Of a stretch of DNA of 12,594 bases, positions 1 through 5,800 are shown piece by piece. Source of the DNA: Alphaproteobacteria bacterium. Lineage in GTDB: Bacteria; Pseudomonadota; Alphaproteobacteria; Rickettsiales; UBA8987. Within the stretch, counting starts at the first letter, position 1; each line of letters opens with the position of its first letter. The stretch is taken from assembly GCA_003531345.1 (NCBI GenBank), contig DQGZ01000111.1:4377-16970 (forward strand). Reading direction: 5' to 3'. The position numbers and the translations under genes were made by a program. Under the pieces are notes generated by a model. The model worked only from the letters and a program-made list of their open reading frames with translations, made no database searches and was not told the origin of the DNA.

Positions 1-96
1 ACTCTTTCAAGTAAAACTTATGAATCGATGGATTTCTCTCGCCACGCTAGCGTTGGCGCGGCAGGTCTCTATAGCAGCTCGCAATTTACTGATTAG
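1..96 (+). CDS. Possible 3' end of an unidentified upstream gene
   Basis: Frame 1 is open from the window edge to a TAG at 94-96 and would encode a 31-residue tail ending GLYSSSQFTD. I do not recognise it. A second frame is also open, from base 2 to a TAA at 167-169 with an internal ATG at 20, giving a basic 49-residue peptide. Its codons (GCG, CGG, ACG, CTA) look less like those of the neighbouring genes, so I prefer frame 1. Neither frame resembles the C-terminal KOW domain of NusG, which usually lies directly before rplK. A terminator-like hairpin at 118-143 would suit a gene ending at 96. This stretch could also be non-coding. Confidence 0.25.
   Translation, partial: TLSSKTYESMDFSRHASVGAAGLYSSSQFTD
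40..58. repeat. GC-rich near-perfect palindrome
   Basis: CGCCACGCTAGCGTTGGCG folds on itself as nine pairs with one unpaired T, around the centre CGCTAGCG. It is much richer in GC than its surroundings. If frame 1 is coding it lies inside that gene; otherwise it is an isolated palindromic element or protein-binding site of unknown role. Confidence 0.35.
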
Positions 97-117
97 GGGT
101 GGTCGTCGTGCTATATC

Positions 118-148
118 TCTGACTGCATCTAATAACAGTCAGAATTTT
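118..148 (+). terminator. Weak terminator-like hairpin upstream of the rplK leader
   Basis: TCTGACTG at 118-125 pairs perfectly with CAGTCAGA at 136-143 (8 bp, 10-nt loop) and is followed by a short T run at 145-148. This looks like a modest intrinsic terminator for a plus-strand gene ending at about 96. The short stem and four-T tail make it weak, and it could instead be part of the leader of the ribosomal operon. Confidence 0.4.
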
Positions 149-242
149 ACAGCTTGTAATAAAAAATAAATATTTCCCCTTTACATTATAAAAATAATAT
201 AGTAATTGGCGCGTCCTTTTATATATAAATGCGTAAAATCAC
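149..242 (+). promoter_or_regulatory. AT-rich leader and probable promoter region of rplK
   Basis: This stretch is very AT-rich and carries TTTACA at 180-185 and several TATAAT-like hexamers (around 198-206 and 222-229). None has the ideal 16-18-nt spacing, so I do not fix a promoter. No Shine-Dalgarno sequence precedes the rplK ATG. In other bacteria the L1 protein represses its own operon by binding a stem in this leader; I could not identify such a stem here. Confidence 0.3.
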
Positions 243-671
243 ATGTCTAAAGTTGTCACAAAACGTTTAAAACTGGTTATTGAAGGCGGAAAAGCTAATC
301 CTGCTCCTCCAGTTGGTCCAGCACTTGGTGCTGCAGGTGTTAATATAATGGATTTCTGTAAGCAGTTCAATGACAAGACCAAGGCAGTGCAAGGGCCTGT
401 TCCTGTTAAAATTGATGTTTATAATGATAAAACTTTCAAATTCCGCACGACTCTTGCGCCAATGTCACACCTTATCAAAAAGGAAATAGGCATTGAGAAG
501 GGTTCAACTACTCCTGGTTTGACAATAGTAAAAAAAATGACAAAAGCGCAGATCAAGTCAGTTGCTGAACAGAAACTACCCGATCTGAACACTGATAATA
601 TTAATCAGGCTATGAAGATAGTTGCTGGGCAAGCTCTTTCAATGGGGATTGAAGTTGAAGACCTTAACTAG
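243..671 (+). CDS. rplK: 50S ribosomal protein L11
   Basis: L11 binds 23S rRNA at the GTPase-associated centre at the base of the L10/L12 stalk and helps elongation-factor GTPases and the RelA response. The 142-residue length is normal. The N-terminal domain has the proline-rich switch PAPPVGPALG (about residues 20-29), the thiostrepton-binding face. The C-terminal rRNA-binding domain has KMTKAQIKSVAEQKLPDLN (about 98-116) and ends MGIEVED. One difference from the usual family pattern is at residues 69-74, TTLAPM, where most L11 proteins have TKTPPA. The ATG at 243 gives the standard MSKVVTKRLKL start; there is no clear Shine-Dalgarno. It is the first gene of the rplKAJL-rpoBC cluster. The final G of its TAG stop is also the first base of the spacer repeat. 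Confidence 0.98.
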   Translation: MSKVVTKRLKLVIEGGKANPAPPVGPALGAAGVNIMDFCKQFNDKTKAVQGPVPVKIDVYNDKTFKFRTTLAPMSHLIKKEIGIEKGSTTPGLTIVKKMTKAQIKSVAEQKLPDLNTDNINQAMKIVAGQALSMGIEVEDLN

Positions 672-741
672 AGGTTTCGGGTATCAGAGGTCAGGTTTCA
701 GTATTATTTCTGATACCTGTAACCTGACACCTAGAGCCTGA
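671..741 (+). repeat. Spacer hairpin repeat, copy 1 (rplK-rplA)
   Basis: A long imperfect inverted repeat begins on the last base of the rplK stop. Arm 672-701 (AGGTTTCGGG...TTTCAG) faces arm 710-739 (CTGATACCTG...GAGCCT) across an 8-nt loop. By hand, 23 of 30 positions pair if G-U is allowed, with an internal loop at arm positions 17-20. The first 22 bases are identical to copy 2 at 1530-1551, and the right end (ACCTAGAGCCTGA) is also shared. It fills most of the spacer between the two genes. It could be a mobile palindromic element, an RNase III or stability stem, or both. Confidence 0.8.
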
Positions 742-778
742 ATAAATTGATAACTAACAACAAAAAGTAAATAGAAAA

Positions 779-1531
779 ATGGCTGCTCCTAAGAAAAAAG
801 AAAAAACTGAGAAATCAACCACTCCTAAAATTGCTAAAGGTAATAGGTCGGTTCGTTATGCAAAAGCAACTGTTGGAAAGGACTTTGCGAAGGTTTATAG
901 CCTGAAAGAGGCTGTTGCATTAGTTAAGTCATGTGCATCTGCTAAGTTTGATGAGTCTGTTGATGTTGCTGTTAACCTCGGAATAGACGTTAAGCAAACT
1001 GACCAGAATGTTCGTGGTGTAATATCGCTTCCCAATGGTACTGGTAAGAAAGTTACTATTGCAGTTTTCGCTCGTGATAAAAAGGCTGATGAGGCAAAAA
1101 AAGCTGGCGCGCAGATAATTGGCGCTGAAGACCTTATAGAAAAAGTTGCTAAAGGCGAAGTTAACTTTGATAAATGTATCGCAACACCAGACATGATGCC
1201 TTTACTTGGCAAGGTTGCTAAAGTATTGGGGCCTAAAGGTTTGATGCCTAACCCTAAGCTTGGCTCTGTATCTGATGATGTTGCAACTGCCGTTAAAAAT
1301 GCGCTTGCTGGGCAGGTTGAGTATCGTGCTGATAAGGCTGGCGTAATTCATGCTATGGTGGGTAAAGCTTCATTTGCTGAAGACTCATTGGTGCAGAATG
1401 TTCAAACACTTATTGATGCGTTGAATAAAGCTAAACCTTCTAACTCAAAGGGTGTTTATCTGAAGAAGGTTTCGCTAAGTTCAACTATGGGGCCGTCTGT
1501 TAAGGTTGTTCCTGGTTCGATAAATTCATGA
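779..1531 (+). CDS. rplA: 50S ribosomal protein L1
   Basis: L1 forms the mobile stalk on the E-site side of the 50S subunit, guides release of deacylated tRNA, and in many bacteria represses its own operon by binding the mRNA. The two-domain fold is evident: FDESVDVAVNLGID near residues 57-70 and the family signature GPKGLMPNPKLGSVSDDV at about 151-168, with a C-terminus NSKGVYLKKVSLSSTMGPSVKV. At 250 residues it is longer than the usual 229-235 because of a lysine-rich N-terminal leader (MAAPKKKEKTEKSTTPKIAK) ahead of the conserved VRYAKA...VYSLKEAV region. The ATG at 779 is used because no other methionine lies before the conserved core. There is no Shine-Dalgarno. Its TGA stop overlaps the spacer repeat. 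Confidence 0.97.
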   Translation: MAAPKKKEKTEKSTTPKIAKGNRSVRYAKATVGKDFAKVYSLKEAVALVKSCASAKFDESVDVAVNLGIDVKQTDQNVRGVISLPNGTGKKVTIAVFARDKKADEAKKAGAQIIGAEDLIEKVAKGEVNFDKCIATPDMMPLLGKVAKVLGPKGLMPNPKLGSVSDDVATAVKNALAGQVEYRADKAGVIHAMVGKASFAEDSLVQNVQTLIDALNKAKPSNSKGVYLKKVSLSSTMGPSVKVVPGSINS

Positions 1532-1598
1532 GGTTTCGGGTATCAGAGGTCGGGTTTTAGTTTTTGCTGACGCCTGGCTTCTGAGACCTAGAGCCTGA
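1530..1598 (+). repeat. Spacer hairpin repeat, copy 2 (rplA-rplJ)
   Basis: This has the same architecture as copy 1. Arm 1531-1560 faces arm 1567-1596 across a 6-nt loop (TTTTTG). By hand, 27 of 30 positions pair, about seven of them as G-U in the plus-strand RNA. It starts within the TGA stop of rplA with the same 22 bases that follow rplK. Compared with copy 1, changes in the right arm close the internal loop. Many of the wobble pairs would be A-C mismatches on the other strand, so the fold favours the mRNA sense. It sits where an L10 autoregulatory leader would be expected. Confidence 0.8.
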
Positions 1599-1633
1599 CT
1601 AAACTTACTAACAACTAACTACTTATAACTAAA

Positions 1634-2146
1634 ATGGTAGATAAGGCAAAAAAGCAAAAGCAGGTTGAGGAGTTAAACGCAAGTTTATCTTCGGCTACAA
1701 CTGTTGTTATTGCGAATTATACCGGTCTTACTATTCCTGAGACGGATGAGCTCAGGAATGCCGCAAGGAAAGCAAAAGCAGGCATAAAAGTAAGCAAGAA
1801 TACTTTGGCTAGAATAGCGAGCAAGGGTACTAAACACGAAAACATAATTGATCTGTTTTCTGGTCAGTCGCTTGTTGCATATTCAGATGATGCAGTTGCT
1901 GCCGCAAAGGTGGTAGCTGACTTTGCAAAAAAGAATGAGAAACTTTCTATCGTTGGCGGCTCTTTCAATGGTGACAAGTTGGATGCTAAATCTGTTAAAG
2001 ACTTGGCTCAAACTCCGTCTCTTGATGAGTCTCGTGGTAGAATCGTTGGGTTACTTGTCGCGTCTGCGGGTCAAATCGCACGTATCGTCAATGAGCCGGC
2101 TTCTCAGCTTGCCAGGGTTTTTTCTGCTTACGGTGAGAAACAATAA
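1634..2146 (+). CDS. rplJ: 50S ribosomal protein L10
   Basis: L10 anchors the L7/L12 dimers to the ribosome through its C-terminal helix and, with L12, represses translation of its own mRNA in many bacteria. The 170-residue length is typical. The N-terminal rRNA-binding domain shows VVIANYTGLTIPETDELRNAARKA and VSKNTLARIA. The C-terminal section, TPSLDESRGRIVGLLVASAGQIARIVNEPASQLARVFSAYGEKQ, is the L12-binding helix in alphaproteobacterial style. The start is ATG at 1634, with no Shine-Dalgarno upstream (AACTACTTATAACTAAA). It stands between rplA and rplL, each separated by a hairpin-bearing spacer. Confidence 0.98.
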   Translation: MVDKAKKQKQVEELNASLSSATTVVIANYTGLTIPETDELRNAARKAKAGIKVSKNTLARIASKGTKHENIIDLFSGQSLVAYSDDAVAAAKVVADFAKKNEKLSIVGGSFNGDKLDAKSVKDLAQTPSLDESRGRIVGLLVASAGQIARIVNEPASQLARVFSAYGEKQ

Positions 2147-2206
2147 GGTTTCAGGTGTTGGAGGTCAGGTGTCAGGGAGTTTCTGAAACCTGGAACTTAA
2201 AACCTA
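2146..2206 (+). repeat. Diverged spacer hairpin repeat, copy 3 (rplJ-rplL)
   Basis: A GGT-rich left arm at about 2146-2175, with internal near-repeats AGGTTTCAGGTGTTGG and AGGTCAGGTGTCAGG, faces an ACC-rich right arm at about 2183-2206 (CTGAAACCTGG...AACCTAT). The innermost ten positions pair nine times; further out, pairing needs single-base gaps and G-U pairs. The vocabulary and position directly after the stop codon match copies 1 and 2, but long exact identity is gone. It is likely an older or diverged member of the same family. Confidence 0.55.
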
Positions 2207-2233
2207 TAATCTAAAATTAATAACTAACAAATT

Positions 2234-2237
2234 GAGG
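2234..2237 (+). promoter_or_regulatory. Ribosome binding site of rplL
   Basis: GAGG lies six bases before the ATG at 2244. It is the only recognisable Shine-Dalgarno among the four ribosomal protein genes here, which suits the need for several L7/L12 copies per L10. Confidence 0.6.
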
Positions 2238-2243
2238 TAAAAT

Positions 2244-2621
2244 ATGGCTACGAATTTAGACAAAATCGTTGAAGATTTATCAGCGTTAACAGTATTGGAA
2301 GCTTCTCAGCTTTCTAAATTGCTTGAAGAGAAGTGGGGTGTTTCTGCTGCTGCTCCTGTTGCGGTTGCTGCTGCTCCTGCTGGTGCTGCTGCTCCTGCTG
2401 CTGAAGAGAAAACAGCTTTCACATTAGTTCTTGCTGATGGTGGTGCAAATAAAATCAACGTAATTAAGGAAGTTCGCGCTATAACTGGCTTAGGCTTGAA
2501 AGAAGCGAAAGACCTTGTTGAAGGAGCTCCTAAAACGGTTAAAGAAGGTCTTAAGAAAGACGAAGCTGACAAGTTCAAGAAGCAACTTGAAGCTGCTGGT
2601 GCAAAAGTTGAGCTTAAGTAA
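2244..2621 (+). CDS. rplL: 50S ribosomal protein L7/L12
   Basis: This is the multi-copy stalk protein that recruits and stimulates translation-factor GTPases. At 125 residues it has normal length. The N-terminal dimerisation helices (MATNLDKIVEDLSALTVLEASQLSKLLEEKWGV) lead to an alanine/proline-rich flexible hinge at about residues 34-54. The hinge is encoded by a GCT-rich run (2341-2406) that could vary in length by slippage. The C-terminal domain carries EKTAFTLVLADGG, KINVIKEVRAITGLGLKEAKDLVEGAPKTVKEG and the closing KKQLEAAGAKVELK. The factor-binding helix and GLGLKEAKDLVE motif are intact. The gene is followed by an attenuator-like spacer before rpoB. Confidence 0.98.
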   Translation: MATNLDKIVEDLSALTVLEASQLSKLLEEKWGVSAAAPVAVAAAPAGAAAPAAEEKTAFTLVLADGGANKINVIKEVRAITGLGLKEAKDLVEGAPKTVKEGLKKDEADKFKKQLEAAGAKVELK

Positions 2622-2631
2622 TTTTCTCCGT

Positions 2632-2658
2632 AGTAACTGGTTACTGGTAACTGGTTGC
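2632..2658 (+). repeat. Tandem 7-mer repeat after rplL
   Basis: TAACTGG, TTACTGG and TAACTGG follow one another at 2634-2654, with a partial fourth unit TTGC. The units create alternative small inverted repeats, AGTAAC/GTTACT and GTTAC/GTAAC, so the RNA could switch between neighbouring stems. The function is unknown. It lies just before the attenuator-like hairpin. Confidence 0.6.
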
Positions 2659-2668
2659 TAGAATTCCT

Positions 2669-2705
2669 GCCTCTCCTGTGAAAATCGGGAGAGGCTTTAG
2701 CTTTT
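2669..2705 (+). terminator. Attenuator-like hairpin between rplL and rpoB
   Basis: GCCTCTCCT at 2669-2677 pairs with GGGAGAGGC at 2687-2695 (eight Watson-Crick pairs plus one G-U, 9-nt loop). It is followed by TTTAGCTTTT, an interrupted U tract. The interruption would make it a leaky terminator, fitting the well-known partial termination between rplL and rpoB in enterobacteria. That would let the cell make more ribosomal protein mRNA than polymerase mRNA. The attenuator role is inferred from structure and position. Confidence 0.7.
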
Positions 2706-2707
2706 GT

Positions 2708-2729
2708 GGTAGCTAATAATATCGCTACC
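2708..2729 (+). promoter_or_regulatory. Small hairpin upstream of rpoB
   Basis: GGTAGC at 2708-2713 pairs perfectly with GCTACC at 2724-2729 across a 10-nt AT-rich loop. There is no U tract, so it is not a terminator by itself. It stands between the attenuator-like stem and the larger stem at 2748-2788. Confidence 0.4.
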
Positions 2730-2747
2730 TATCATCTTAGAGATTTA

Positions 2748-2788
2748 AGTAACTTGAACTACCTACCAGAAGATAGTTTAAGGTTACT
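2748..2788 (+). promoter_or_regulatory. Long hairpin in the rpoB leader
   Basis: AGTAACTTGAACTA at 2748-2761 pairs with TAGTTTAAGGTTACT at 2774-2788. This gives 14 pairs (one G-U) with one bulged base and a 12-nt loop. It ends 27 bases before the rpoB ATG. In E. coli an RNase III processing stem lies between rplL and rpoB; this could be its counterpart here. That role is inferred, while the pairing is visible. Confidence 0.5.
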
Positions 2789-2815
2789 AAAAATTTAAAC
2801 TTTATATACAGGAAT

Positions 2816-5800
2816 ATGTCTTACTCACTGACCCAACGCAAAAGGATAAGAAATTCATTCGGAAAATATTCATCAAACTTTAATCTGCCAGACCTGATAG
2901 AGATACAGAAAAACTCTTATGAGCTTTTTCTTCAGGCCAATATTAAACCTGAGGCTCGCAAAGATCGTGGTTTGCAGAACGTATTCAAGTCAGTGTTCCC
3001 TGTTGAGGATTTGGCTGGTACTGCAACATTGGAGTTTGTTAAATATGATTTCGGGCGTCCAAAGTATAACGTAACTGAGTGTATTCAGAGAGGGCTTACA
3101 TATTCTGCGCCATTAAAGGCAACCTTGCGCCTTATCGTTTGGGATAAGAATGAGGAAGCGGGCACAAGGGAGGTAATGGGTATTAAAGAGCAGGAAGTTT
3201 ACATGAGTGACCTGCCACTTATGACTGATAATGGCACTTTCATAGTAAATGGCACAGAGCGTGTTGTGGTTTCTCAAATGCATCGTTCACCTGGTGTTTT
3301 CTTTGACCATGACGGCGGCACAACCCATGCTTCAGGTAAAGTTCTTTTCTCCGCAAGGATAATTCCTTACCGTGGCTCGTGGATGGATTTTGAATTTGAT
3401 GCAAAAGACCTTCTGTATTTCCGTATTGATAGGAAGCGTAAAATATATATTTCTTCGTTATTGCGTGCGCTTGGCATGGATAATAAGGAGATCGTGCAAA
3501 CTTATTTCAAGTCAATAACTGCGGTGAAAACAGCAAAAGGCTGGGCAATTGATTTTGTACCTGAAAACTACTCAGGTGACCTTGAGTTTGACCTGATAGA
3601 TGCTGCATCTGGTGAAATAGTTGTTTCTAAGGGTACAAAACTTACGCCTAGAAAATCTAAGAAATTTAAGGAAGACGGTCTTGAGAAAGTTATCATTTCT
3701 GATGATCTTCTTACCCGCAAATATTCTGCTGAAGACCTAGTTGATGCAAAAACTGGTGAAATTATACTTGCTGCTGGAACTTCAATTACTTCAGAAGCGC
3801 TTGAGAAAATAGCTAAAGCAGGTACTAAGGCAATTGAGCTGGTTGATAATGCAGCATTTTCAAAACCTTATATACTTGACTCATTATCGGCTGATAAGAA
3901 CCAGAACCGTGAAGATGCTCTGTTTGACATCTATCGTGTTCTTCGCCCTGGTGAGCCGCCTACAATTGAAGCATCAGAAGGCTTATTTAAATCTCTGTTC
4001 TTTAGTGGTGAAAGATATGACCTTTCGGATGTTGGTCGTGTAAAAATGAATGCACGTCTAGGTTTGAATATATCTGATGAAGTTACAATTTTAACCAAGG
4101 AAGACATTGTTGAAATAGTACGCAAAATAGTTGAAATAAGAGATGGTAAGGGTGAGATAGATGATATTGACCACCTTGGAAATCGCCGTGTTCGCTCAGT
4201 TGGTGAATTAGTTGAAAACCAAATGAGAATTGGCTTACTACGTGTTGAAAAAGCTATTTTAGAAAGAATTGGTGCAGTTGAAATTGATACTGTAATGCCT
4301 AATGACATTATAAACTCTAAGCCTTTAGCGGCTTCATTGAAAGAGTTTTTTGGTCTTTCCCAATTATCACAATTCATGGATCAGACCAACCCATTGTCTG
4401 AAGTTACCCACAAGCGTAGGCTTTCTGCTTTAGGGCCTGGTGGTCTAACTCGTGAAAGAGCGGGGTTTGAAGTACGTGACGTGCACCCAACCCATTATGG
4501 CCGTATCTGCCCGATTGAAACTCCAGAGGGTCCGAATATTGGTTTGATAAACTCCCTTTCTACTTATGCACGTGTTAATAAATATGGCTTTATTGAAACC
4601 CCATATGCAAAAGTTGTTGATGGAAAATTAACTACAGAGATAAATTATTTATCAGCAATTGAAGAAGGTAAGTTTGTTATTGCTCAGGCTGATGCAAAGA
4701 TTGATGGTAAAGGAAAATATACTGAAGAGTTGGTTTCTTGCCGTAAATCTGGTGATTTCATAATGATAAAACCTTCAGATATACAATATGCCGATGTCTC
4801 CCCTAAGCAGCTTGTTTCGGTTGCTGCATCATTGATACCTTTCCTTGAAAATGATGATGCGAACCGTGCGTTGATGGGTTCAAACATGATGAGGCAGGCG
4901 GTTCCATTGTTAAAGTCGGATGCTCCGCTTGTTGGTACTGGTATGGAAGCTCCAGTTGCTTTTGACTCTGGCGCTGTAATAGTTGCAAAACGTGATGGTA
5001 TAGTTGATAAGGTTGATGCTACCCGTATCGTTATAAAAGTAACTGATAAGAAAACTGATACATTCTCCGTTGATATCTATAATCTTCGTAAGTTCCAGAG
5101 AACTAACCAAAACACCTGTATCAACCAGAAGCCAATAGTTAAAACTGGTGATGCCGTTAAGAAGGGGGATATAATTGCTGACGGTCCTTCAACTGACCTT
5201 GGTGAATTAGCGCTTGGTAAAAACGTTATTGCAGCGTTCATGCCTTGGAATGGTTACAACTTCGAGGATTCCATTTTAATATCTGAGCGTATTGTTAAAG
5301 ATGACGTTTACACTTCAATTCATATTGAAGAGTTTGAATCTGTAGCACGTGATACTAAGCTTGGCGCAGAAGAAATAACCCGTGATATACCTAACGTTTC
5401 TGATGAAAACTTAGTGAACATTGATGAAACTGGTATCGTTCATATTGGTGCTGAAGTTGGGCCTGGTGATATATTGGTGGGTAAAGTTACGCCGAAATCT
5501 GAATCTCCTATGACGCCAGAAGAAAAACTTCTGCGCGCGATATTCGGTGAAAAAGCGGCTGACGTAAAAGACAGCTCACTGCGTATGAAGCCTGGTATAT
5601 CTGGTACCGTGGTTGATGTTCGTGTTTTCTCTCGCCGTGGTGTTGAGAAAGATGAAAGAACAATGGAAATTGAGCGTGCGGAAATTGAGCGTTTGAAAGC
5701 TGACAGGAATGATGAATACAAGATCATTACAGCGCCTATTTTTGACAGGTTAACAAAATTGTTAGCAGGGCAGAAGGCTTCCAAGCCAGTTGCTCCTATC

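Noticed and set aside
95..170. A tRNA gene upstream of rplK, as tRNA-Trp often lies near secE-nusG
   Set aside because: The one clear stem (118-143) has no matching acceptor, D or T arms on either strand.
1923..2186. An 87-codon plus-strand frame overlapping the end of rplJ
   Set aside because: It is the alternative frame of rplJ running into the spacer repeat; low complexity and no ribosome site.
671..2206. Spacer repeats as a CRISPR array
   Set aside because: The copies are hundreds of bases apart with genes between them, are single long hairpins, and have no spacer-repeat periodicity or cas genes.
2341..2406. GCT-rich run as a regulatory microsatellite
   Set aside because: It encodes the alanine/proline hinge expected in L7/L12, so protein composition explains it; noted only as possible slippage.
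3931..4377. A 148-codon minus-strand open frame inside rpoB
   Set aside because: Same reason: it shadows conserved beta coding sequence and has no recognisable protein features.
4346..4460. Possible rifampicin-resistance substitutions in rpoB
   Set aside because: The residues equivalent to E. coli D516, H526 and S531 are all the sensitive type; the few differences are conservative.
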